Shown: positions 9,736-17,188 of the stretch, piece by piece
Layout of the letters: every line of letters starts with the position of its first letter
Numbering within the stretch: position 1 is the first letter of the stretch
NCBI GenBank assembly: GCA_000431335.1
Contig: FR888040.1
Span: 1 to 51,003 of the forward strand
Reading direction: 5' to 3'
Source of the DNA: Clostridium sp. CAG:343
Lineage (GTDB): Bacteria; Bacillota; Clostridia; TANB77; CAG-508
DNA: 51,003 nucleotides
Made by a program: the position numbers and the translations under genes
The notes under the pieces: generated by a model
The model's input: the letters and a program-made list of their open reading frames with translations, nothing else
Told to the model about the DNA's origin: nothing
Database searches by the model: none

Positions 9736-10083
9736 ATGGAGGAAAAAGTAAAAATTAGTATGTTATGCCAATTATATGGAAAACTTCTAACAAAAAAACA
9801 ATTTGAATTCATAGATGATTACTATAATAATGACTTGTCATTATCAGAAATTGCAGAAAATCATAATATAACCAGACAAGCTGTTAGGGACATCATAAAG
9901 AAGGGGGAAAAGAAACTTTTCGAATATGAAGAAAAGTTAATGTTTATGAAAAGGATGTTAAATCAAGAAAAAAGAATTGAAAAAGCTTTATCAGAATTGA
10001 CAAAAATACAAAAAGATTCTTCAGATAAGCAGGTAGTAAGCGTTTTAGAGAGTATAAAAAAAGAATTAAACTATTTAGTATAA
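9736..10083 (+). CDS. ylxM: YlxM-family SRP-associated HTH protein
   Basis: 115 residues. The protein resembles sigma-70 region 4: LTKKQFEFIDDYYNNDLSLSEIAE leads into a helix-turn-helix (ITRQAVRDIIKKGEKKL), then a coiled-coil tail. In Firmicutes this family is almost always encoded just before ffh and is thought to modulate the signal recognition particle. ffh starts 29 bases downstream, as expected. It is unlikely to be a true sigma factor because region 2 is absent. Confidence 0.9.
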   Translation: MEEKVKISMLCQLYGKLLTKKQFEFIDDYYNNDLSLSEIAENHNITRQAVRDIIKKGEKKLFEYEEKLMFMKRMLNQEKRIEKALSELTKIQKDSSDKQVVSVLESIKKELNYLV

Positions 10084-10111
10084 TAAAAAGTTAAGAATAG
10101 GAGTTGAAATT

Positions 10112-11465
10112 ATGGCTTTTGAAGGTTTATCTTCTAGATTACAAGAAATAACAAGAAAAATTAGAGGAAAAGCAAGAATTACAGAATCAGACTTAAAAGA
10201 AATGTTAAGAGAGGTTAAACTTGCACTTTTAGAAGCTGATGTTAACTATAAAATAGTAAAAGATTTTATAGAAACTGTTCGAGAAAAAGCACTTGGTCAA
10301 GATGTATTAAAATCTTTAACACCAGGGCAACAAGTTGTAAAAGTTGTAAAAGACGAGTTAGTAGAGTTACTTCGGAGGAACAGAGAGCAGAATAAATTTT
10401 ACTCCTAATCCACCAACAGTAATTATGCTAGTTGGACTTCAGGGGTCTGGTAAAACTACAACATCAGGAAAACTTGCTAATTTACTTAGAAAACAAGGGA
10501 AAAATCCTTTGTTAGTAGCATGTGATGTATATAGACCAGCAGCTATAAAACAATTACAAGTAGTAGGTAAACAATTAAACATTCCTGTATTTGCAAATGA
10601 AACATCAAAAGATGTAGTTCATATAGCAAAACAAGCAATGTCAACAGCAATTTCAAAATTAAATGATGTAGTAATTTTAGATACAGCTGGACGATTACAT
10701 ATTGATGAAGCTTTAATGGATGAACTAAAAAATCTAAAGGCTGGAATTAAACCACATGAAATTTTGCTTGTAGTTGATAGTATGACAGGTCAAGATGCTG
10801 TAAATGTAGCAGAAAAATTTAATGAAGCATTAGGAATTGATGGAGTAGTATTAACCAAGTTAGATGGTGACACACGTGGTGGAGCTGCATTATCTGTAAA
10901 AAAAGTAACAGGAAAACCAATTAAGTTTGCTGCAACAGGTGAAAAATTAAGTGATATTGAAGTATTTCATCCAGATAGAATGGCACAAAGAATATTAGGA
11001 ATGGGAGATATATTATCTGTCATTGAAAAAGCTGAAGAATCATTTGATTTAGAGCAAGCAGAAAAATTAGAAAAGCAATTAAGAAAAAAAGAATTTGACT
11101 TAGATGATTATTTATCACAAATAAGACAAATAAAAAAAATGGGTTCGTTTTCATCTTTATTAAAAATGATTCCAGGAATGAATCAATTAAAAGATGTAAA
11201 AATAGATGATAAAGAATTTGTAAAAATTGAGGCAATGATATGTTCTATGACAAAAGCAGAAAAAAGAAATACAAAACTTTTAAATGCGAGTCGTAGACAA
11301 CGTATAGCAAAAGGTAGTGGAACAACAGTACAAGACATTAATAAATTCATTAAGTCATTTGAAATGACACAAAAAATGATGAAAAAGATGAAAAGCGATA
11401 AAGGCGGAATGAAAAAGTTGATGAAAGGCATTGATGAAAATACATTAAAAAACTTTAAGTTCTAA
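10112..11465 (+). CDS. ffh: signal recognition particle protein Ffh, requiring a +1 frameshift at CGG
   Basis: SRP GTPase that targets nascent membrane proteins. The frame from 10112 encodes the N domain and stops at 10408. The +1 frame carries the G domain (GLQGSGKTTT, DTAGRLH, TKLDGD) and the Met-rich M domain to 11465. One extra base, the C at 10373, forms an in-frame CGG after CTT (ELL). Skipping it gives ELL-GGTES-, matching the family with no residue gained or lost, for a 450-residue product of normal length. The separate downstream ORF would lack the N domain and has no ribosome site at its first ATG (10425). As Ffh is normally essential, either the base is an error or the host shifts frame here. 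See the findings on CGG. Confidence 0.93.
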
Positions 11466-11502
11466 TTAAATTATGTTATTAAATTTTAAGTTAACTGTTT
11501 AA

Positions 11503-11542
11503 GCTTTGCTTGTCACAGATAACTTATGCAATTGAGCAAAGC
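11503..11542 (+). promoter_or_regulatory. hairpin in the ffh-rpsP intergenic leader
   Basis: GCTTTGCT (11503-11510) pairs perfectly with AGCAAAGC (11535-11542) across a 24-base loop. No T run follows, so it is not a terminator. It may be a processing site or an S16-operon leader element. Confidence 0.35.
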
Positions 11543-11586
11543 GAGATTGTAGATAATAGAAATGAAATTTTCAGGAGGTGAAATAA

Positions 11587-11817
11587 ATGGTAAAAATTAG
11601 ATTACAAAGACAAGGAAAGAAAAAAGCTCCATTCTATCATATAGTTGTAGCAGATTCAAAATCTCCAAGAGATGGAAAAATCATTGAACAATTAGGAACA
11701 TACAACCCAATGACAGATCCAGCTACAATTGTTTTAGATAAAGAAAAAGTAGAAAAATGGATTAAAAATGGAGCAAAACCAACAGATACAGTTAAGGCTT
11801 TAATTGAAAAAGCTTAA
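11587..11817 (+). CDS. rpsP: 30S ribosomal protein S16
   Basis: 76 residues; bS16 of the small subunit. It opens with the diagnostic MVKIRLQRQGKKKAPFYHIV and continues with DSKSPRDGKIIEQLGTYNP. It is shorter at the C-terminus than many homologs (about 90), ending soon after the KPTDTVKALIEK helix. A strong AGGAGGTG site lies upstream. It is part of the SRP/ribosome-maturation operon; khpA begins 41 bases after its stop. Confidence 0.97.
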   Translation: MVKIRLQRQGKKKAPFYHIVVADSKSPRDGKIIEQLGTYNPMTDPATIVLDKEKVEKWIKNGAKPTDTVKALIEKA

Positions 11818-11858
11818 TGTTAAAACAAATAAAACTTAAACAAGGAAGGAATACGACC

Positions 11859-12089
11859 ATGAAAGAAGTTTTAAAAACCATTATTTCAAATTTAGTAGAT
11901 AATGAAGAGGCTGTTGAAATAAACCAAATAGATAGTGAAAAATCAATTACATTTGAAGTAAAAGTAGCAGAAGCTGACATGGGAAAAGTAATAGGAAAAC
12001 AAGGAAGACTTGCAAAATCTATTAGAACTGTAATGAAAGCAGTAGCAGCAAGAGAACATAAAAAAGTGTCAGTTGAATTTATAGGATAA
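11859..12089 (+). CDS. khpA: KH-domain RNA-binding protein KhpA
   Basis: 76-residue single KH domain (YlqC/KhpA family). The GxxG loop appears as VIGKQGRLAKSIRTV, preceded by VKVAEADMG. KhpA with KhpB binds many RNAs and influences cell-wall growth in other Firmicutes. The ATG at 11859 is chosen because AAGGAAGG precedes it and the product then has the family's normal length. An earlier in-frame start overlapping rpsP would add 14 unconserved residues. Its place between rpsP and rimM is the standard order. Confidence 0.93.
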   Translation: MKEVLKTIISNLVDNEEAVEINQIDSEKSITFEVKVAEADMGKVIGKQGRLAKSIRTVMKAVAAREHKKVSVEFIG

Positions 12090-12103
12090 TTGGAGTATTT
12101 TAT

Positions 12104-12610
12104 ATGACAAAATATCTTGAGATTGGTCAAATTGTAAATACATTTGGAATCAAAGGAATGGTAAAAGTAAAACCATTTACAGATGACAATAAGCGATTTG
12201 ATAGATTAGAAAAAGTATATATTAAAAATAAAGAAAAATTAAAAGAATATCAAATAGAAGAGGTAAAGTATCATAAAGATATGATATTAATCAAATTCAG
12301 AGGAATAGAAAATCCAGAACAAGCAAATTTATTACGTAATAGTTACTTAATGATTGATAGAGAAGAAGAAAAACCTCTTGAAGAAGGAACTTATTATATA
12401 GTAGATATGATAGGAATGGACGTATATACTGATGAAGGGGAAAAACTTGGAAATATAGAAGATATTTTTAATACAGGTAGCAATGATATATACGTAGTAA
12501 AAAGTGAACTAGGAAAACAAATACTTTTACCTGCAATTAGTGATGTGGTAAAAAACATTGATATGGAAAATAAAAAAATGGTAGTTCATTTAATATCTGG
12601 ACTAATTTAA
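12104..12610 (+). CDS. rimM: 16S rRNA processing protein RimM
   Basis: 168 residues. The N-terminal beta-barrel (EIGQIVNTFGIKGMVKVKPFTDD) and the C-terminal PRC-barrel (YYIVDMIGMDVYTDEGEKLGNIEDI) are both present. It assists maturation of the 30S head and binds S19. The stop codon overlaps the short upstream reading of trmD, which implies translational coupling. The expected neighbours khpA and trmD flank it. Confidence 0.95.
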   Translation: MTKYLEIGQIVNTFGIKGMVKVKPFTDDNKRFDRLEKVYIKNKEKLKEYQIEEVKYHKDMILIKFRGIENPEQANLLRNSYLMIDREEEKPLEEGTYYIVDMIGMDVYTDEGEKLGNIEDIFNTGSNDIYVVKSELGKQILLPAISDVVKNIDMENKKMVVHLISGLI

Positions 12611-12621
12611 TGGAGGAAAAA

Positions 12622-13287
12622 ATGAAATTTGATGTTTTAACACTTTTTCCAGATATGTTTGAATGTTTAAATCAAAGTATTATTGGAAGAGCTAAAGAAA
12701 AAGAACTAATAGATATTAATTTGATAAATATTAGAGATTTTTCAAATAATAAACATAAAAAAGTAGATGATACTCCATATGGTGGAGGGAGTGGCATGGT
12801 AATGATGCCAGATGTAGTATATAGAGCTTATGAATCTGTTAAAACAAAAGATGCAAAAGTAATATATATGACACCACAAGGAAAAAAATTAGACCAAAAA
12901 AAAGTAGAAGATTTAGCAAAACAAAACCATTTAATTATACTTTGTGGACATTATGAGGGAATTGATCAAAGAGTTCTTGATAAAATTGTGGATGAAGAAG
13001 TATCAATTGGAGATTATGTATTAACAGGAGGAGAGATTCCTGCTATGGTGTTAATAGATAGTGTGAGTAGATATGTAGAAGGTGTTTTAAACAAAGAGTC
13101 TATAAAAGAGGAAAGTTTTTCAAATGGCCTTTTGGAATATCCACAATATACAAGACCAGAAGTATTTGAAGGAGAAAAAGTTCCTGATATATTGCTTTCT
13201 GGAAATCATCAAAATATAGATAAATGGAGAAAACAAAAATCTTTGGAAATAACAAAAAGTAAAAGACCGGATTTGCTTTTAAAGTAA
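12622..13287 (+). CDS. trmD: tRNA (guanine-N1-)-methyltransferase TrmD
   Basis: Methylates G37 of tRNAs next to the anticodon, which prevents +1 frameshifting in other bacteria. It is 221 residues from the ATG at 12622, preceded by TGGAGG; an in-frame ATG 12 bases earlier overlaps the rimM stop and is less likely. The SPOUT knot motif is seen in IILCGHYEGIDQR and GDYVLTGGEIPAM, and the C-terminal segment is PQYTRPEVFEGEKVPDILLSGNH. No obvious defect is visible, which matters because frameshifting is suspected in this genome. Confidence 0.97.
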   Translation: MKFDVLTLFPDMFECLNQSIIGRAKEKELIDINLINIRDFSNNKHKKVDDTPYGGGSGMVMMPDVVYRAYESVKTKDAKVIYMTPQGKKLDQKKVEDLAKQNHLIILCGHYEGIDQRVLDKIVDEEVSIGDYVLTGGEIPAMVLIDSVSRYVEGVLNKESIKEESFSNGLLEYPQYTRPEVFEGEKVPDILLSGNHQNIDKWRKQKSLEITKSKRPDLLLK

Positions 13288-13299
13288 AGCAAAAGAGGT

Positions 13300-13368
13300 G
13301 AAAAAGAAGTGCACAAAAATTTTTAAGTTGCACCGCTCGGAGAATAGAAAAAAGGAGGAAATTCTAAA
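13300..13368 (+). promoter_or_regulatory. possible L19 leader element
   Basis: The short trmD-rplS spacer carries a small hairpin (GTGCA at 13309-13313 with TGCAC at 13329-13333) and then a GC-richer patch ending before AAGGAGG. Ribosomal-protein leaders are known before rplS in Firmicutes, but I cannot confirm the consensus by eye. Confidence 0.3.
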
Positions 13369-13872
13369 ATGGATATTATAAAATCTATTGAACATGAACA
13401 ATTAAAAAATAAAATACCAGAATTAAAAGTTGGTAATACAGTTAGAGTACACGTAAGAATCAAAGAAGGAAACAAAGAAAGAATCCAAGTATTTGAAGGA
13501 ATTATTATAAAAGTACAAGGTGGAGGAGTTAATAAAACATTCACTGTAAGAAAGATTTCTTATGGAGTAGGTGTTGAAAAAACTTTCTTAGTACATTCAC
13601 CATTAGTTGAAAAAGTAGAATTAGTAAGAGTAGGTAAAGCAAGAAGAGCTAGATTATTCTACTTAAGAGACAGAGTTGGTAAAGCTGCTAAAACTAAGGA
13701 ACAAATAGGAGCTAGAATTGAAGATAGAGAAATTACAATAAAAGAAGATTTAGCAGAAGAACCAGTAGCTGAAGAAGTTAAAGAAGAAGCTACAGTAAAA
13801 GCTGAAGAAAAAGTTTCAGAAGAAGTAGCAGATAAAAAAGCTGAAGAAGTAGCAGATAAAAAAGCTGAATAA
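13369..13872 (+). CDS. rplS: 50S ribosomal protein L19 with acidic repeat tail
   Basis: 167 residues. The first 115 or so are a normal bL19 (VGNTVRVHVRIKEGNKERIQ, FTVRKISYGVGVEKTF, and a basic RVGKARRARLFYLRD). About 50 extra residues follow, rich in Glu, Ala, Val and Lys, and end in a tandem repeat of EEVADKKA. Most L19 proteins lack such a tail. It probably projects from the ribosome near the bL19-30S bridge, with unknown role. Last gene of the operon, before a terminator. Confidence 0.95.
   Translation: MDIIKSIEHEQLKNKIPELKVGNTVRVHVRIKEGNKERIQVFEGIIIKVQGGGVNKTFTVRKISYGVGVEKTFLVHSPLVEKVELVRVGKARRARLFYLRDRVGKAAKTKEQIGARIEDREITIKEDLAEEPVAEEVKEEATVKAEEKVSEEVADKKAEEVADKKAE
13819..13866 (+). 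repeat. 24-bp perfect tandem duplication at the 3' end of rplS
   Basis: Two identical 24-base units (13819-13842 and 13843-13866) encode EEVADKKA twice. The repeat keeps the frame, so copy number could vary by slippage without breaking the gene. Confidence 0.9.
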
Positions 13873-13880
13873 TAAACATA

Positions 13881-13926
13881 AAAAATTAGTAAATTGTCTT
13901 AAAAGAAAATTTACTAATTTTTTTAC
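13881..13926. terminator. bidirectional terminator between rplS and dapB
   Basis: Perfect 15-base arms at 13881-13895 and 13908-13922, A run on the left and T run on the right, between convergent genes. Confidence 0.85.
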
Positions 13927-14676
13927 TTATTTAAACATATCTTCCATGTTATACAATCCGTTTGATTTTGTTACAATAAAATCAGCAGCTTTTAAAGCAC
14001 CTTCAGCAAATAAATTTCTTGAATATGAAGTATGTTTGATTTCAAATGTTTCATATTCACCAAAAAATTGAACAGTATGTTCTCCTACAATATTTCCTCC
14101 ACGAATAGAATTTATACCAATTTCATTTTTATTTCTTTTTTCATGTTTATCATGTCTATTATATTCATAATAAAGAGAATTTCCAAGAGATTTATTAATA
14201 GAATCTGCAAGCATTTGTGCAGTTCCACTTGGGCTATCTATTTTTCTATTATGGTGAGTTTCTGTTATTTCAATGTCAGTATTTTTTAATAAAGGAGCAA
14301 GCCATTGAACTAATTTTTTCATAATCATAATATCATAAGACATATTTGCGGATTTAAAAATAGGAATTTTTTTACTAGCTTCTTTAATAATAAGTTCTTC
14401 TTCATTTGTAAATCCGGTTGTAGCAATTACAATAGGCACATGATTTGAAACAGCATATTGTAAAATAGTAAGAGTAGCAACTGGAATTGAAAAGTCAATA
14501 ATAACATCAGGTTTTTCTACAATATTTTCAATTTTATCATATACAGGAAAAGCAAATTCTCCAGTTATATTTTTATCAAAGCCACATTTTAATACTAAAT
14601 TTTCATTTTGTTCTATCAAGTCACAAACTATTTGACCCATTTTTCCATAACATCCATTAACCATTACTTCTAACAT
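13927..14676 (-). CDS. dapB: 4-hydroxy-tetrahydrodipicolinate reductase
   Basis: 249 residues. Reduces the product of DapA in the lysine/diaminopimelate pathway, using NAD(P)H bound by the N-terminal Rossmann motif NGCYGKMGQIV. The signature ETHHNRKIDSPSGTA contains the catalytic His and Lys and substrate-binding residues, and SIRGGNIVGEHTVQFFG follows. It lies 22 bases downstream of dapA and is cotranscribed with it. The pathway supplies both lysine and cell-wall precursor. Confidence 0.96.
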   Translation of the reverse strand: MLEVMVNGCYGKMGQIVCDLIEQNENLVLKCGFDKNITGEFAFPVYDKIENIVEKPDVIIDFSIPVATLTILQYAVSNHVPIVIATTGFTNEEELIIKEASKKIPIFKSANMSYDIMIMKKLVQWLAPLLKNTDIEITETHHNRKIDSPSGTAQMLADSINKSLGNSLYYEYNRHDKHEKRNKNEIGINSIRGGNIVGEHTVQFFGEYETFEIKHTSYSRNLFAEGALKAADFIVTKSNGLYNMEDMFK

Positions 14677-14698
14677 AATTATTATAATCCTTTCTACA

Positions 14699-15583
14699 TT
14701 AATTACTAAATTTTAATAATTCATTTTTTAACAATTCTTCTTTTTCTTTGCTTATTTGAGTTAAAGGCAATCTAGGAATCCCATAATTATATCCTAATAA
14801 GTTTAATGCACTTTTTACAGGAATAGGATTAACTTCGCTAAATAAAGCTTTTATTAAAGGAATTGCATTTAATTGCATTTTAGTTGAATGTTCTATATTT
14901 CCATCAAAAAAGTTTTGAACCATATCATGAGTATATTCAGGAAAAATATTTGAAAGGACAGATATAACTCCAATTCCACCAAGAGATAAGACAGGTATAA
15001 TCTGATCATCATTTCCAGAATAAATATGCAAATTTTCGCCACATAGATGTGCTATTTCAGCTACTTGAGACAAATTTCCGCTAGCTTCTTTAATAGCAAC
15101 TATATTCTCGATTTTTGAAAGTTCTAAACAAGTTTTAGGTTCAATATTTACACTTGTTCTACCAGGTACATTATAAATTATAATAGGTAAGGAAACATTT
15201 TTTGCAATTTCTGTATAATGCTCTATTAATCCGTTTTGTGTACACTTATTATAATATGGTGTAACTATCAATAAACCGTCAACGCCTAAAGATTCAACTT
15301 CTTTAGAATATTGAATTACATTACTTGTGTTATTACCACCTGTTCCAGCAATAATAGGAATTCTTCCATGAGAAATATCTACAGCAGTTTTTATTGTAGA
15401 TATTTTTTCTTCAGTTGTCATAGTAGCAGCTTCACCAGTTGTACCACAAACAATAATAGCATCTGCTTTATTTTGAATTTGATTTTCTAGTAACTTTTCA
15501 AATTCTTTTAGATTTACACCATCTTTATCAAAAGGTGTACAAATAGCTGTACCACAGCCTTTAAATAAAATTTTCTTTTTCAT
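14699..15583 (-). CDS. dapA: 4-hydroxy-tetrahydrodipicolinate synthase
   Basis: Condenses pyruvate with aspartate semialdehyde. The TIM-barrel protein of 294 residues carries the Schiff-base lysine in VAIKEASGNL, the catalytic Tyr in IIYNVPGRTSVN, and the GTTGEAATM substrate loop. The start at 15583 (ATG) is preferred: TTAGGAG lies about ten bases upstream, and a GTG three codons earlier overlaps that site. First gene of a dapA-dapB unit, divergent from the YgjP-like gene. Confidence 0.96.
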   Translation of the reverse strand: MKKKILFKGCGTAICTPFDKDGVNLKEFEKLLENQIQNKADAIIVCGTTGEAATMTTEEKISTIKTAVDISHGRIPIIAGTGGNNTSNVIQYSKEVESLGVDGLLIVTPYYNKCTQNGLIEHYTEIAKNVSLPIIIYNVPGRTSVNIEPKTCLELSKIENIVAIKEASGNLSQVAEIAHLCGENLHIYSGNDDQIIPVLSLGGIGVISVLSNIFPEYTHDMVQNFFDGNIEHSTKMQLNAIPLIKALFSEVNPIPVKSALNLLGYNYGIPRLPLTQISKEKEELLKNELLKFSN

Positions 15584-15702
15584 TAAAATCACACTCCTAA
15601 AAGAGTAATATCATATAAATGTAGTTACATCTATATTCTATAGAAATTATATTATAATAAATAAAAAAAAGAAATAAAAATTAAAAAAAATTATAAAAAC
15701 TA

Positions 15703-15731
15703 TTGACAAAAAAATAAATAAACTATAAAAT
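15703..15731 (+). promoter_or_regulatory. promoter of the YgjP-like gene
   Basis: TTGACA at 15703-15708 and TAAAAT at 15726-15731 with a 17-base spacer. Confidence 0.75.
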
Positions 15732-15745
15732 AGAAACAACAAAAG

Positions 15746-15775
15746 CGAACAACAATTCGAAGAACAACAATTCGA
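15746..15775 (+). repeat. tandem 15-bp repeat with palindromic ends, possible operator
   Basis: GAACAACAATTCGA occurs at 15747-15760 and again at 15762-15775, just after the predicted transcription start. Each copy has CGAA/AGAA and TTCG ends like a weak LexA-type dyad (CGAAC-N4-GTTCG), with a mismatch in the right half. A repressor site is plausible but unproved. Confidence 0.4.
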
Positions 15776-15800
15776 ACAAAAATAATGAGGAGTGATAAAT

Positions 15801-16322
15801 ATGAATATAGTAAAAAGAAATGTAAAAGCGAGAGCAGTTGTAAACAGTAGCATTGAAAGACATCCGGTACCAGTTCTAGGAGTGGACTATAAAGTAAAGA
15901 TAGTTTATAAAAATATAAAAATTACAGAATTAGACGTCGAAAATAAAACAATAAAAATATCACTACCAAACAAATATAAAAAAATGTCAAATAAAGAAAT
16001 ATTAGATTTAGCTATTGAAAAAATGTATGAACAAATAGCAAATGTTGAAATAGAAAGAGCTATGGAAAAAACAAGAATAATGTTAGGATTTGCGCCAGAA
16101 GAATACGAAATAGCAAAAATGAAAACATTGGGAACTTGCAAAGAAAGAAAAATAACAATAAATCCTGAAATTGTAAAATACAATAGAAAAGTAATAGACT
16201 ATGTTGTTTTACATCAATATTGTCACTTAAAATATAAAACACATTCAAAAAAATTTTTCGAAATGCTTGAAAAATACCAACCTGATTATAAAAAATGTGA
16301 AGAAATTTTATTAAATATATAA
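15801..16322 (+). CDS. YgjP/WLM-type metallopeptidase-like protein with altered HExxH
   Basis: 173 residues of the YgjP-like (DUF45) zinc-hydrolase family. The family layout is clear: ARIMLGFAPEEYEIAKMKTLGTCK-like core, basic strand ERKITINPEIV, then VDYVVLHQYCHLKYKTHSKKFF-type helix followed by the C-terminal helix. The catalytic motif, normally HExxH, reads HQYCH, so the general-base Glu is Gln. The third ligand His (THSKKF) remains. The protein may bind zinc but lack peptidase activity. The ATG at 15801 follows GAGGAG; a GTG three codons earlier overlaps that site. Confidence 0.85.
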   Translation: MNIVKRNVKARAVVNSSIERHPVPVLGVDYKVKIVYKNIKITELDVENKTIKISLPNKYKKMSNKEILDLAIEKMYEQIANVEIERAMEKTRIMLGFAPEEYEIAKMKTLGTCKERKITINPEIVKYNRKVIDYVVLHQYCHLKYKTHSKKFFEMLEKYQPDYKKCEEILLNI

Positions 16323-16326
16323 ATTT

Positions 16327-16352
16327 AGAAGCTAAAATTAGTTTCTTTTTTT
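16327..16352 (+). terminator. terminator of the YgjP-like gene
   Basis: AAGCTAA and TTAGTTT arms (one G-U pair) followed by a run of T. Confidence 0.55.
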
Positions 16353-16408
16353 ATATTAGAAAATAAATAAGTTATAACAAGAAAAGTTACGGAAAAACAC
16401 AAAAAGTA

Positions 16409-16437
16409 TGGACTTTTTTTTTAGACTGTGATAATAT
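16409..16437 (+). promoter_or_regulatory. promoter of tRNA-Gln
   Basis: TGGACT (16409-16414) and TAATAT (16432-16437) with a 17-base spacer. A 10-bp perfect hairpin (16456-16465 with 16482-16491) lies between this promoter and the tRNA and may guide 5' processing. Confidence 0.5.
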
Positions 16438-16519
16438 AAGGATGTTGTAAATTTGCTGATATTGTTCGAGCAAAGCAAGTTACAATATCAGTATGTAATA
16501 ATATTTTATTAAAGTATAT

Positions 16520-16594
16520 TGGGGTATCGCCAAGCGGTAAGGCATCGGACTCTGACTCCGACATTCCTGTGTTCGAATCACAGTACCCCAGCCA
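16520..16594 (+). tRNA. tRNA-Gln (anticodon CTG)
   Basis: Full cloverleaf. The acceptor arm TGGGGTA pairs with TACCCCA, the anticodon stem TCGGA/TCCGA encloses CTCTGAC, so the anticodon is CTG (codon CAG). The T loop is GTTCGAATC, the discriminator is G, and CCA is encoded. The downstream side borders integrative element 1. Confidence 0.95.
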
Positions 16595-16622
16595 ATAACG
16601 AATCTGTTCGAACTACAGATAC

Positions 16623-16655
16623 AAAAATCAATCAGTAAAATGGTTGATTTTTTTG
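16623..16655 (+). terminator. terminator after tRNA-Gln
   Basis: AAAAATCAATC pairs with GGTTGATTTTT (one G-U) and leads into a T run. Confidence 0.75.
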
Positions 16656-16697
16656 TTTGCGAAAAAATCATCCTAGAAAGAAAGGATGGTGTCTGTA

Positions 16698-16967
16698 ATG
16701 AAGATAATTAAACAAGAAATACAATTTGAGGAAAGTTTAAAACAAAGGCTTGAATTTATATGTGAGTTTTCTAAAGTAAATCCTACTTTTATAAAAGGGA
16801 GTATTAGAAAAATTGAAAAGGCTAATCTATCATATATTGAACCACATAAAGTAATTGTTAAGAACATTACTCTGTTAGTTTTTAATTATTCAAATGATGT
16901 TTATATTTCTAATTTATCTAAAAAGATTAAATTATCAGAATTAGAAACATATTTGAAAAATATATAA
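16698..16967 (+). CDS. small protein of element 1, paralog of the protein at 35106
   Basis: 89 residues, no known family recognised. It clearly resembles the protein encoded at 35106-35378: both share the pattern LRKIEKANLSYIEPHK-like, then I(V/I)K and a final YI(S/N)(N/D)L helix. Both lie just downstream of a tRNA and upstream of a serine recombinase, so a role in recombination directionality or element control is likely. The ATG at 16698 is taken because AAAGGA precedes it; an ATG 12 bases earlier lies within that site. Confidence 0.75.
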   Translation: MKIIKQEIQFEESLKQRLEFICEFSKVNPTFIKGSIRKIEKANLSYIEPHKVIVKNITLLVFNYSNDVYISNLSKKIKLSELETYLKNI

Positions 16968-16978
16968 TTTGTTAAAAA

Positions 16979-17171
16979 TTGACATTTCTGTAAATCGTGA
17001 TATAATATAGGCAATTAATTATCTATATTTACTTTAGCAAGAGCTAGATATAGATTTATGAGTACTTTGAAAAAATTATATTATATTACAATTATATTGT
17101 ATTTTATTTGTGATAAACGGATTTAAGAGATGTCAGTAGTACTCGTATGTACTTTGATGTCTCTTTTTTTG
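16979..17171 (+). promoter_or_regulatory. promoter and terminator-containing leader of recombinase 1
   Basis: TTGACA (16979-16984) and TATAAT (17001-17006), 16-base spacer, start a leader of about 150 bases. The leader ends in a hairpin (AAGAGA 17125-17130 with TCTCTT 17160-17165, inner AGTAC/GTACT) and a T run, immediately before the AGGAGG site of the recombinase. It looks like an attenuator or a short RNA with its own terminator. Confidence 0.6.
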
Positions 17172-17188
17172 TTAGGAGGTTTGGGTAA

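Noticed and set aside
10373..10376. CGGA decoded as a four-base Arg codon
   Set aside because: It would replace the conserved Gly of Ffh (ELLGG), TsaD (GIESS) and the C26 protein (ITGR) with Arg; Gly fits much better.
10425..11465. Treating the downstream part of ffh as a separate gene
   Set aside because: Its first ATG has no ribosome site and the product would lack the N domain, while the upstream part joins it perfectly after one skipped base.
11530..16480. Recurring GAGCAAAGC motif near 11534 and 16469
   Set aside because: Only two copies in different structural settings; likely chance.
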